DNA from: Burkholderiales bacterium 67-32
GTDB lineage: Bacteria > Pseudomonadota > Gammaproteobacteria > Burkholderiales > Burkholderiaceae_B
DNA: 64,000 bases
Direction of reading: 5' to 3'
Assembly: GCA_001898625.1 (NCBI GenBank)
Contig: MKUP01000010.1
Span: 310,001-374,000, forward strand
Below the pieces are notes generated by a model. The model was not told the origin of the DNA. It saw only the letters and a list, made by a program, of their open reading frames with translations, and did not search any database. Below are positions 43,891 to 52,142 of this stretch, piece by piece; the first letter of the stretch is position 1, and the number at the start of each line of letters is the position of its first letter. Both the position numbers and the translations under genes were made by a program.

Positions 43891-45861
43891 ATGTCCGATA
43901 CGTTACTCAACAACTCGCGCCGCCAGGCGCTGAAGTTTCTGGCCGGCGCGCCCGCCATGCTGCCTCTCGGGACGGTCACCGCGTCCCTGCTGGCAGCCTG
44001 TGGCGGGGACGACGATCCCATCACGCCCACGCCCCAACCGTCCGCGGATTTCGTGTCGGCCTCGTTCACGTCAACCCCCGCGCCGTCGCTGTCCAATGCC
44101 GCCGCGATGGCCACGACCACGGTCAATTCCACGCTGACCGTCAAGCTGAGCGACGGCAGCTCGCATGCCTACAAGCTGGCGTACCAGCCGTTCTTCATCA
44201 CCGGCGACATGGTCTCGGACGGCAAGGGCGGCAAGACCCTGGCCGGCGGCTATGTCGACATCAACAACAAGCCGATCATCGACAAGTCGGTGGCGGGCAA
44301 GGAACGCCAGATCTTCTCGGACTCGCCCGACGGTACCTCGCTGCTGGCGCTGTCCAACGCCAACGTGGCGGGCATCAAGGGCAAGGCCGTGTTCGCCGTG
44401 GTGCAGTTCGAATACACGACGCGCGACCAGAGCGGGGCCGATACCTACGGCACGCTGCCGTCGCCCATCGCCGTCCTGACCCTGGACCAGGACCAGACGA
44501 CCGGCAAGCTGAGCCTGGTCAAGTACCACAACGTCGATACCTCGTCCGCCCATGGCCTGTGGATCACCTGTGGCGCCAGCCTTTCGCCCTGGAACACTCA
44601 CCTGTCCAGCGAGGAATACGAGCCGGACGCGCCGTTCGTCTCCACCAATGCCCAGTTCAAGGCCTTCAGCAAGAACGTGTACGGCGACGAGACCAAGGCC
44701 CGTCCCTACCACTACGGCCACATTCCCGAAGTGACGGTGAACCCGGACGGCACGGGCTCGATCAAGAAGCACTACTGCATGGGCCGGATCTCGCACGAAC
44801 TGATCCAGGTGATGCCCGACAACCGCACCGTGCTGATGGGCGACGACGCCACCAACAGCGGCCTGTTCGTGTTCGTGGCGGACAAGGAGAAGGATCTGTC
44901 GGCGGGCACGCTGTACGTCGCCAAGCTCGGCGCCGGCTTCTCTGTCGATCCGGCCGCCGCTGGCGCCAACCTGACCTGGATCAAGCTGGGCCATGCCACC
45001 AGCGCGGAAATCGAGCAGATGGCCAATACGCTCGATCCCGCGGACATCATGACGGTGCTCAAGGCCGATCCCTCGGATGCGACCTACACCAAGATCTTCT
45101 CGAACGGCGCGGCCAACTGGATCAAGATCAAGCCTGGCATGGAGAAGGCCGCGGCCTTCCTGGAAACCCACCGCTACGCTTACCTGGTGGGCGGCAGCAT
45201 GGGCTTCACCAAGATGGAAGGCACCACGGTCAACATCAAGGACAAGGTCGCCTACTCGGCCCTGCAGAACATCCAGGACTCCATGGTCAAAGGCAATGCC
45301 AAGGGCTGGAACGAGCAGAGCGGCATCGCGCTGGACAAGGCGCTGATCGCCGGCGGCGTGCTGGCCCACAACCTGACCGGCGGCCAGAAGGACCAGGCCG
45401 GTGCGGCCATCAACAGCGAATGGATGCCGGTGCACACCAGGATGCTGCTGGTGGGCGAGGACATCTCCGCCGACGCGCTGGGCAACAAGGCCAACCCCGA
45501 GCTGGTCGCCAACCCGGACAACCTGAAGTTCTCGGAAAAGCTGCGTACGCTGTTCATCGGCGAGGACAGCGGCTCGCACGTGAACAACTTCCTGTGGGCC
45601 TACAACGTCGATACCAAGTCGCTGTCGCGGCTGCTGTCGGTGCCGGCGGGCGGCGAGTCGACCGGCCTGCACGCGGTGGACGAGATCAACGGCTGGACCT
45701 ACATCATGAGCAATTTCCAGCACGCCGGTGACTGGAGCTCGCTGCACGACAAGGTCAAGGACACGCTGGACCCGCTGATCCGCAGCAACTACAAGGACCG
45801 CTTCGGCGCCGCGGTGGGCTACCTGACCGCCGATCCCACGAGCATCAAGCTCAAGGGTTGA
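43891..45861 (+). CDS. PhoX-family phosphatase, Tat-exported lipoprotein
   Basis: A 656-residue DUF839/PhoX protein, a Ca/Fe-dependent alkaline phosphatase family. The N-terminus has a twin-arginine motif (NSRRQALKFLAGA) and an apparent lipobox (LLAACGG), implying folding with cofactor before Tat export and anchoring. Family segments include HGLWITCGASLSPWNTHLSSEE, quoted here by its ends HGLWIT and LSSEE, MGRISHELIQVMPDNRTVLMG shortened to GRISHE, and FIGEDSGSH. The ATG at 43891 gives the correct Tat signal; an upstream ATG would bury it. The Pho box upstream fits its role in phosphate acquisition. The 3' end overlaps the convergent usp gene. Confidence 0.87.
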   Translation: MSDTLLNNSRRQALKFLAGAPAMLPLGTVTASLLAACGGDDDPITPTPQPSADFVSASFTSTPAPSLSNAAAMATTTVNSTLTVKLSDGSSHAYKLAYQPFFITGDMVSDGKGGKTLAGGYVDINNKPIIDKSVAGKERQIFSDSPDGTSLLALSNANVAGIKGKAVFAVVQFEYTTRDQSGADTYGTLPSPIAVLTLDQDQTTGKLSLVKYHNVDTSSAHGLWITCGASLSPWNTHLSSEEYEPDAPFVSTNAQFKAFSKNVYGDETKARPYHYGHIPEVTVNPDGTGSIKKHYCMGRISHELIQVMPDNRTVLMGDDATNSGLFVFVADKEKDLSAGTLYVAKLGAGFSVDPAAAGANLTWIKLGHATSAEIEQMANTLDPADIMTVLKADPSDATYTKIFSNGAANWIKIKPGMEKAAAFLETHRYAYLVGGSMGFTKMEGTTVNIKDKVAYSALQNIQDSMVKGNAKGWNEQSGIALDKALIAGGVLAHNLTGGQKDQAGAAINSEWMPVHTRMLLVGEDISADALGNKANPELVANPDNLKFSEKLRTLFIGEDSGSHVNNFLWAYNVDTKSLSRLLSVPAGGESTGLHAVDEINGWTYIMSNFQHAGDWSSLHDKVKDTLDPLIRSNYKDRFGAAVGYLTADPTSIKLKG

Positions 45862-46336
45862 CGGGCGTGCCCGGGCCGGCTTCATCGCCGGCCTCGGGCA
45901 GCCGGACCAGCAGCACGGGAACCGGCGCCTCGCGCAGGATCTTCTCGGCGCTGCTGCCCAGCACCATGCGGGGCAGGCCGCGCCGGCCATGTGTGCCGAT
46001 CACGATCAGGTCGGCCGGCCACTTGCGCGCTTCCTGGATCACCAGTTCGTGCACGGGGCCGGCGAAATTGTCGTGCAGCACCGTGTCCGCCGCGATGCCG
46101 GCAGCTTTCGCCTTGGCCTGAGCCTGCTGGATCAGTTCGGCGCCGTTGGCGCGCAGGACGTTGATCCAGTCGGAGTAGGCGGCGTAGGCGCCCATGGACC
46201 CGGCCAGCGACAATTCATCGATCACGTGCATCAGGCGCAGTTGGCCCTTGGTCAGGGCGGCGATGCGCAGGGCCTCGTCCAGTCCTCGATTGGAGGTGGG
46301 GCTGCCGTCGACGGGAACGAGTATGCGCTGGTACAT
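45851..46336 (-). CDS. Universal stress protein (UspA, single domain)
   Basis: A 161-residue UspA-fold protein. It opens with YQRILVPVDGSPTSNRGL and ends with the ATP-binding pattern IGTHGRRGLPRMVLGSSAEKIL, in which G-x2-G-x9-G-S/T is intact, so ATP binding is expected. The ATG at 46336 has AGGAG seven bases upstream. Last gene of a three-gene operon with another Usp and a small exported protein; induction under oxygen limitation is suggested by the FNR-type site upstream of the operon. Confidence 0.9.
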   Translation of the reverse strand: MYQRILVPVDGSPTSNRGLDEALRIAALTKGQLRLMHVIDELSLAGSMGAYAAYSDWINVLRANGAELIQQAQAKAKAAGIAADTVLHDNFAGPVHELVIQEARKWPADLIVIGTHGRRGLPRMVLGSSAEKILREAPVPVLLVRLPEAGDEAGPGTPVNP

Positions 46337-46370
46337 GGGATGCTCCTGGAAGGACGGACGACCGGTCCGG

Positions 46371-46772
46371 TCAGAAATAGAAGGAAACCTCGGCGCGTCC
46401 CGAGGCGGGAACGCGAACCTGGCGGCTTTGCCGGGCCGATCCGTATTCGGCATCGATCCGGTAGTTGCCCGGCGCGAGCCTGGCCAGCAGGTAGGGGCCC
46501 TGGGTGGTTACGGACAGGACGTCCTTGCCGCCACTGTCGTGGACGGCCACGCGCACGTCGGCCACATATTCGCCATTCCTGGCTGCCGCCAGCATGCGCA
46601 GGCTGTAGTCCTTGGCCATGCCGCGGATGGCGGTCGATTCGTCCTGGCCGACGCCGCCCGTCACGTAGGCGATGCCGTTCTGCTCGCCCTTGTCCATCGC
46701 CTGGCCGGCCAGCGGCCACGCGGCCGCCAGCGCAAGCGCCAGGGGCGCTGCCCATCGTAGGTGCTGCTTCAT
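46371..46772 (-). CDS. Small exported carboxypeptidase-regulatory-like protein
   Basis: A 133-residue secreted protein. A clear signal peptide (MKQHLRWAAPLALALAAAWP... to GQA) is followed by a domain whose second half (GPYLLARLAPGNYRIDAEYG) looks like a carboxypeptidase-regulatory or transthyretin-like beta-sandwich. It lies between two usp genes with spacings of 43 and 34 bases, so it is co-transcribed. Function unknown; it may be an envelope stress component. Confidence 0.75.
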   Translation of the reverse strand: MKQHLRWAAPLALALAAAWPLAGQAMDKGEQNGIAYVTGGVGQDESTAIRGMAKDYSLRMLAAARNGEYVADVRVAVHDSGGKDVLSVTTQGPYLLARLAPGNYRIDAEYGSARQSRQVRVPASGRAEVSFYF

Positions 46773-46815
46773 GGTGCTGCTCCTTGCCGATCCCCGGGCC
46801 GTCCAGGCCCGTGGA

Positions 46816-47655
46816 TCAATGGGAAAACAGGACCGGCACGGTCATCGACTCCAACAGGGTCCGTGTCGTGCCGCCCAGGACTGCCTCCCGCACGCGGCTG
46901 TGGCCGTAGGCGCCCATCACGATCAGGTCGCAGGCGTTGTCCGCGGCCGCGTTCAGGATGCAATTGCCTATCCCTATCCGGGCGCTCTCGCGCACGGTTT
47001 CCTGCGGGATGGGGTATTGCCGCCCGGCGCAGTAGGCCAGGAAATCGGCCCGCTTGACCTGGGCGGCCTGCTCCGGTTCGGACGGCGGGTCGACCCGCAG
47101 CGCGAACAGTTCGGAGGCTTCTTCCAGGATGGGGCCGGCATCGGCCAGCGCACGGGCCGATTCGCGCCGTTCGTCCCAGCAGAAAAGCACGCGGCGGCCG
47201 ATGGCGTTCAACTCGCCCACCGACGGCAGCATCAGGACGGGTCGGCCCGCGCCCAGCATCACGGCGGCCAGCAGGACCGGCATCTGCTGCGGCCCCGGGT
47301 CGGCGTCGTCGGGCTGGCTCATGACCAGCAGGTCGCAATAGCGGGCCTGCTCGCACAGGACGTTCTCGGCCAGGCCGTTGCCGCTGCGCCAGTGCGCCGT
47401 CACGCCGGTTTCGCCGGCGACTTCCTGCAGCAGGGCCTCGGTCGCTGCGCGGTCGTCGTCCACGCGCTGGCGCAGCATGCGATTGACGTCGTCGGAAACG
47501 AAGAAACCTTCGTAGAGATAGGGGAGAGGGCGGCCGAAGCTGGCGTGAATGCCGACCAGCGTGGCATCGTGCTCGGCGGCCAGTTGCGCAGCGGCGCGTA
47601 CGCGCCGCCTGCAGCCCCGGTCCAGATCCAGATGAACTGCGATACGTCCCAGCAT
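46816..47655 (-). CDS. Tandem-domain universal stress protein
   Basis: A 279-residue protein of two UspA-like halves. The N-terminal half (MLGRIAVHLDLDRGCRRRVR) lacks a clear ATP-binding glycine motif. The C-terminal half has VMGAYGHSRVREAVLGGTTR, which keeps G-x2-G-x9-G-x-T in modified form. It is the first gene of the usp operon. Just upstream lie an FNR/Anr-type box (47714-47727) and a TAGGAT -10 element at the right distance, so it is probably induced at low oxygen. Confidence 0.88.
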   Translation of the reverse strand: MLGRIAVHLDLDRGCRRRVRAAAQLAAEHDATLVGIHASFGRPLPYLYEGFFVSDDVNRMLRQRVDDDRAATEALLQEVAGETGVTAHWRSGNGLAENVLCEQARYCDLLVMSQPDDADPGPQQMPVLLAAVMLGAGRPVLMLPSVGELNAIGRRVLFCWDERRESARALADAGPILEEASELFALRVDPPSEPEQAAQVKRADFLAYCAGRQYPIPQETVRESARIGIGNCILNAAADNACDLIVMGAYGHSRVREAVLGGTTRTLLESMTVPVLFSH

Positions 47656-47685
47656 ATGCGCCTCCAGCCGTGAGTGGATGACTCC

Positions 47686-47727
47686 ATCCTAGCCGCGACG
47701 CGATGCGTGAACCTTGATCTGGCTCAA
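47686..47727 (-). promoter_or_regulatory. FNR/Anr-type class II promoter
   Basis: Read on the minus strand, TTGAGCCAGATCAA (47727-47714) matches the FNR/CRP-family consensus TTGAT-N4-ATCAA at nine of ten fixed positions. TAGGAT (47691-47686) follows after exactly 22 bases, which centres the box near -41.5, the class II activation position. The first usp gene starts 30 bases beyond. Activation by an oxygen-sensing FNR/Anr protein is inferred. Confidence 0.65.
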
Positions 47728-47836
47728 GTCCGCCGCACGCGTGGGCGACGGTGGCAACTCATGAATAGTCTGGTACGAAAAAAGCCAAAAGGAAAGGGCG
47801 GCGGCCGGGGAGTTGGTAACCAGAACTGAACGGTTG

Positions 47837-49102
47837 CTAGACCGCCGCCGAACGCCGCGCCAGCAGGATGGCATTGGCCGCCGCCAGCGCCAGCAGGACG
47901 ACCACCAGGCCGACGAAGCCGTTCCAGCCGGCCAGGTCCAGCGCGTAGCCTCCGCCCAGCCCGATCAGGCTGGAGCCGCAGTAGTACCCGAACAGGTACA
48001 GGGACGACGCCTGGGCTCGGCCCTGCCGGGCGGCGCGGGCCACCCAGGAACTGCAGATGGAATGCGCGCCGAAGAAGCCGAAGGTCAGCACCGCCATCCC
48101 GAGGACCAGCAGCCACAGGTTGCCCGACAGGGTCAGCAGCGCGCCGGCCAGTTGTAGCAGGACGCCCGCCGCCATGACGCGTCCGTGCCCCAGGCGGGCG
48201 GCCAGGTCACCCATCCACGCGGAACTGACGATGCCCGCCAGGTAGACTACCGACACCATGCCGACCACGGCATGGCTGAGCGAGAACGGCGGGGCCAGCA
48301 GCCGGAAGCCGATGTAGTTGTACACGGCGACGAAGCCGCCCATCAGCAGGAAACCCTGGGCGTACAGGCGCAGCATGACGGGATTGCGCAGGTGGGCCCG
48401 GAAGCTGCCCAGGGCGCCGGCCAGGTCCAGCGCGCGCGGCTTGAAATGCCGCGATGCGGGCAGGGTCTTCCAGAACAGCACCGCGCCGGCGAAGCCGATC
48501 AGGCCGATGACCAGCGCCGCGACACGCCAGCCATGGCCATCGGCGATCACGCCAGCCAGCAGGCGGCCGGACATGCCGCCGATGGCGGAACCGCCTATGT
48601 ACAGGCCCATGGCCAGGCCGGCCGCGCGCGGCTCCATTTCCTCGCCCACGTAGGCCATGGCGACGGCCGGCAGGCCGCTCAGAGTGATGCCCATCAAGGC
48701 GCGCAGCGTCAGCAGCGCCGGCCATTGCGGAAAGAGGGCCATCGCGGTGGTCAGCGCCGCCGAGCCCAGCAGCGAGGCGAACATCAGCGTGCGCCGGCCC
48801 AGCCGCTCGGACACGGCGCTGGCCACCAGCATGGAAACCGCCAGCAGGGCGGTGGACAGCGACAGCGCCAGGCTGCTGGTCGCGGCCGACAGGCCGAAGT
48901 CGTGGGCGAACAACGGCATCAGCGGCTGCACGAAATACAGCAGCGAAAAAGTCGAGAAACCGGAGGCGAACAGCGCGACCACCGCCCGCCAGAAGGCCGG
49001 CGTGCCGCGTTCGATGTGGCCGGACGGGAGAGCAGACACGGCAGGGGTAACGGAGTTGTCCACGGAGGGCAGGGAGGCGCCGACGGGCGGAGCGGAAGAC
49101 AT
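47837..49102 (-). CDS. MFS transporter (YnfM-like)
   Basis: A 421-residue major facilitator protein with 12 predicted membrane segments after a ~35-residue polar N-terminus. The loop 2-3 motif is ASAVSERLGRRTLMFASLL and a related loop SAWMGDLAARLGHGRV lies between helices 8 and 9. Overall it resembles the YnfM/arabinose-polymer exporter group of drug:H+ antiporters. It diverges from a LysR gene 93 bases away, the typical arrangement of a LysR-controlled exporter. Substrate unknown. Confidence 0.87.
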   Translation of the reverse strand: MSSAPPVGASLPSVDNSVTPAVSALPSGHIERGTPAFWRAVVALFASGFSTFSLLYFVQPLMPLFAHDFGLSAATSSLALSLSTALLAVSMLVASAVSERLGRRTLMFASLLGSAALTTAMALFPQWPALLTLRALMGITLSGLPAVAMAYVGEEMEPRAAGLAMGLYIGGSAIGGMSGRLLAGVIADGHGWRVAALVIGLIGFAGAVLFWKTLPASRHFKPRALDLAGALGSFRAHLRNPVMLRLYAQGFLLMGGFVAVYNYIGFRLLAPPFSLSHAVVGMVSVVYLAGIVSSAWMGDLAARLGHGRVMAAGVLLQLAGALLTLSGNLWLLVLGMAVLTFGFFGAHSICSSWVARAARQGRAQASSLYLFGYYCGSSLIGLGGGYALDLAGWNGFVGLVVVLLALAAANAILLARRSAAV

Positions 49103-49162
49103 GGCGGTCGAGCGAGTAACGATATAGGGTTAACTCTAGGCCTTTTGTCTGATATCGTCCAA

Positions 49163-49182
49163 TACTGAAATCATGCTCAGTA
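49163..49182. promoter_or_regulatory. Candidate LysR-binding inverted repeat
   Basis: TACTGAAATCATGCTCAGTA is a perfect 6-bp inverted repeat with an 8-base spacer, and it contains a T-N11-A core. It lies 14 bases upstream of the LysR ATG within the 93-base divergent region shared with the MFS gene, the usual place for an autoregulatory LysR site. Confidence 0.5.
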
Positions 49183-49195
49183 ATATCGAACCCCT

Positions 49196-50104
49196 ATGAT
49201 CGATCTGCGCCGGGTGAGGTACTTCGTGGCGGTGGCAGAGGAACTGCATTTCGGCCGGGCGGCGGCTCGGCTGGGCATCTCCCAGCCGCCGCTGAGCCAG
49301 CAATTGCAGGCCCTGGAGCAGGACCTGGGCGCCCGGCTGCTCCATCGCAACAAACGCCAGGTTTCCCTGACCGAGGCCGGCCAGTTGTTCCTGCCCGAGG
49401 CCCGCGCGCTGCTGGCCCAGGCCGAACGCGCGGCGTCCATCGCGGCGCGGGCCGCGCGCGGCGAGCTTGGCACCCTGCGGGTGGGTTTCACCGAAAGCGC
49501 CGTCCTGACCGGCGCGCTGCCCAACCTGTTGTCGCGTTTCCGCGAACGCCATCCGGCGGTGGCGGTGCAACTGATCGAAGAGACCAGCCAGGAGCAGATC
49601 CAAGCCCTGTTGGACGGGCGCTGCGATGTGGGCTTCATGCGCCTGCCGGCCAGCGGTGCCTTTCCCGCGGAACTCGACGCCTATCCGCTGCTGTCCGATC
49701 CGCTGGTGGCGGTCTTGCCTCGCCAGCACCGGCTGGCCGACGCCAGCGAGGCGCTGGGCGTGGCCGAGCTGGCCCAGGAGCCCTTCGTGTTCTTCGCGCC
49801 GGGTGCGGGTACCGGCGTCTACAGCCAGGTATTGAACCTGTGCCGGGCGGCGGGCTACGCGCCCCGCGTCGCTCAGGAAGCCCGTGAGGTGATGACCATC
49901 GCGGGGCTGGTGGCCGCGCGTTTGGGCGTCTCCATTCTGCCGGCCTCGGTGCGCCGGCTGGACGTGGCCGGCGTGGTCATCCGGACGCTGCGCGAACCCG
50001 AGGCCGCCTCGAAGCTGTGGCTGGCCAGCCGCCGCGACGGGGCCTCGGCCACCGGGGCGGCTTTCCGGCGCCTGGCGATGGGGCCGGAGCCCGCATCCTT
50101 ATAA
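49196..50104 (+). CDS. LysR-family transcriptional regulator
   Basis: A 302-residue LysR regulator. The N-terminal helix-turn-helix reads RRVRYFVAVAEELHFGRAAA then ISQPPLSQQLQALEQDLG; the effector domain begins TLRVGFTESAVLTGALPNLL. The ATG at 49196 is the natural start (MIDLRRVRYF). It most likely controls the divergent MFS gene. The inducer is unknown. Confidence 0.92.
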   Translation: MIDLRRVRYFVAVAEELHFGRAAARLGISQPPLSQQLQALEQDLGARLLHRNKRQVSLTEAGQLFLPEARALLAQAERAASIAARAARGELGTLRVGFTESAVLTGALPNLLSRFRERHPAVAVQLIEETSQEQIQALLDGRCDVGFMRLPASGAFPAELDAYPLLSDPLVAVLPRQHRLADASEALGVAELAQEPFVFFAPGAGTGVYSQVLNLCRAAGYAPRVAQEAREVMTIAGLVAARLGVSILPASVRRLDVAGVVIRTLREPEAASKLWLASRRDGASATGAAFRRLAMGPEPASL

Positions 50105-50148
50105 TCGTCGGCAACCGCATCCTGCTTTCCGTTTCCTGTCGCCTCGCC

Positions 50149-50718
50149 ATGTCCCAGCCTGCCTCCCGTACTCCCGCCACACAGACCTCGCCCTGGAAAC
50201 GTTGGCTGGGCTGGGCCTGCCTGGCGTTGGCGCTGGGTCTGGTGGGCGCCTTGACGGTCAGTTGGGTCATGCGCGAGAGCTCGCCCCAGTTCGGCGAACA
50301 GCTCCGCACCGACGGCCAGGCCCGCTCGCTGGACCTGCCCGACGGTTCCCGCATCGACGCCGGTCCCGACACCTCGCTGTCGGTCGGGTACTACGCTCGC
50401 CGGCGCCAGGTGATCCTGGCCCGCGGCGAGGCCTCCTTCCACGTGCGCTGGCAGTACCGCGCCGCGTTCTCGGTACAGTGGGGCGTGAACGAGGTGGTCA
50501 TCGACGGCACCCGCATCGAAACGCCCGACATCCTGTTCCGGGTCGCGGCCGAGCCCGAGCGCCTGCGGGTCGAACTCCTGGAAGGCAAACTCAAGGTGCG
50601 CACCGTGACGGCCGGCCCACGCGAGTTCGTGGAGCTACAGCCGGGAGACTCCCTGACCGTGGACATGGGCTCGCGTACCCACCAGCTCACGCACGCGGAC
50701 CCGACCCCCGCGCGTTAG
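50149..50718 (+). CDS. Orphan FecR-domain protein
   Basis: A 189-residue protein with one membrane helix (residues ~18-42) and a periplasmic FecR-like domain: GQARSLDLPDGSRIDAGPDT, then RRQVILARGEASFHV and ELLEGKLKVRTV. Classical FecR anti-sigma proteins have a cytoplasmic N-terminal DUF4880 region, an adjacent ECF sigma gene and a TonB receptor; none of these is here, and the short N-terminus cannot hold the anti-sigma region. It may be a structural FecR-fold protein rather than a regulator. The 3' end overlaps the convergent MFS gene by four bases. Confidence 0.78.
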   Translation: MSQPASRTPATQTSPWKRWLGWACLALALGLVGALTVSWVMRESSPQFGEQLRTDGQARSLDLPDGSRIDAGPDTSLSVGYYARRRQVILARGEASFHVRWQYRAAFSVQWGVNEVVIDGTRIETPDILFRVAAEPERLRVELLEGKLKVRTVTAGPREFVELQPGDSLTVDMGSRTHQLTHADPTPAR

Positions 50719-52142
50719 GACGGTTCGTCCGGCCGCCGAGCCAGCAGGGGCGGCGCGATCTCTTCCAGCGACTTGCGCTCGGCGTCCACGCCATGGCGCA
50801 GCGCCCCCAGGCCCGCAGCCACCATCATCACGGCCGCCACGCCATAGCCGGCGGCCACGGCCGCATGGCTGCCGGTGCCTATCAGCTCGCCGAACAGGGC
50901 CGGACCGGCAAATCCTCCCAAGCCCGTTCCCACCGCGTAGAACACCGCGATCGCCACCGCCCGCATCTCCAGCGGGAAGATCTCGCTCACGGTCAGATAG
51001 GCGGAACTGGCCGCCGCCGAGGCCAGGAAGAAGACCGCCGACCAGCACCAGGCCTGGCTGCGCGCGTCCAGCCATCCCTGCGCGAAGGCCCAGCCCGTCA
51101 GCGCCAGCCCCAGGCCGGCCGAGACATAGGTGGCCGCGATCATGCGCCGGCGGCCGACGAGGTCGAATAGCGGCCCCAGCAGCAGCGGGCCCAGCACGTT
51201 GGCGAGCGCGAATGGAAAGACGTAGAGGCCGACGCGGCCTTCCTCCACCCCGTGGAAACTGGTCAGCACCAGCGAATAGGTGAAGAAGATGGCGTTGTAG
51301 AAGAAAGCTTGTGCCACCATCAGGCCGAGGGCCACGGCGCTGCGGCGGCGATAGTCGCGCAGCAGGATGCGGGCGACCTGGAGCAGGGTGGGGGAGCGCC
51401 CCGCCACGGGGGAAGCGCCGGTGACCGGCGGCAGCGCGCCGTGGCGGCGGGCCGCCTCGGCCTCGACCGCGAGCACGATGCGCCGGGCCTCGTCCAGCCT
51501 GCCGTGCGCGGCCAGCCAGCGCGGGCTTTCCGGGACGTGGCGCCGCACCAGCAGGATGGCGGCCGCCATCACGCCGCCGGCCAGGAAGGCCGCGCGCCAT
51601 CCCCATACCGGCCCCAGCACGCGCGCATCGAGCAGTACCAGGCTCAGGCCCGCCCCCAGGGCCGCGCCCAGCCAGAAGCTGCCGTTGATGGCGAGGTTCA
51701 CCCGTCCGCGCACGCGGGCCGGTATCAGTTCGTCGATGGCGGAATTGATCGCGGCGTATTCGCCCCCTATGCCCAGGCCCGTCACGAAACGGCAGGCGGC
51801 GAAGAAGGCGAAGCCGGGGGCGAAGGCCGTCGCCAGGCTGCCCGCCATGTAGATCGCCAGGGTGATCAGGAACAGCCGCCGGCGTCCCAGGCGATCGGTC
51901 ATCCGGCCGAACGCCAGCGCGCCCAGCACCGCGCCCGCGATGTACAACGAACCCGACCAGCCGACCTGCGCCGCGCTCAGGGCCAGCGTATCGCCGCGCT
52001 CCAGGACACCGCCCACGCTGCCGACCAGGGTGACCTCCAGGCCATCGAGCACCCAGGCCACGCCCAGCGCAACGGCCACGCGAGTGTGCCAGGGCGACCA
52101 GGGCAGCCGGTCGAGGCGGTTCGGCAGGTCGGTTTGCGTCAT
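50715..52142 (-). CDS. MFS transporter (sugar/carboxylate-type)
   Basis: A 475-residue major facilitator with 12 helices. Seen are the start [20 protein letters not shown], the loop motif [18 protein letters not shown], and [21 protein letters not shown], which place it with the metabolite:H+ symporter group (aromatic acid or sugar type). A long central loop lies at residues ~215-250. The ATG at 52142 overlaps the TerC-gene stop by four bases, an odd pairing with no obvious functional logic. Substrate unknown. Confidence 0.87.
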   Translation of the reverse strand: MTQTDLPNRLDRLPWSPWHTRVAVALGVAWVLDGLEVTLVGSVGGVLERGDTLALSAAQVGWSGSLYIAGAVLGALAFGRMTDRLGRRRLFLITLAIYMAGSLATAFAPGFAFFAACRFVTGLGIGGEYAAINSAIDELIPARVRGRVNLAINGSFWLGAALGAGLSLVLLDARVLGPVWGWRAAFLAGGVMAAAILLVRRHVPESPRWLAAHGRLDEARRIVLAVEAEAARRHGALPPVTGASPVAGRSPTLLQVARILLRDYRRRSAVALGLMVAQAFFYNAIFFTYSLVLTSFHGVEEGRVGLYVFPFALANVLGPLLLGPLFDLVGRRRMIAATYVSAGLGLALTGWAFAQGWLDARSQAWCWSAVFFLASAAASSAYLTVSEIFPLEMRAVAIAVFYAVGTGLGGFAGPALFGELIGTGSHAAVAAGYGVAAVMMVAAGLGALRHGVDAERKSLEEIAPPLLARRPDEPS

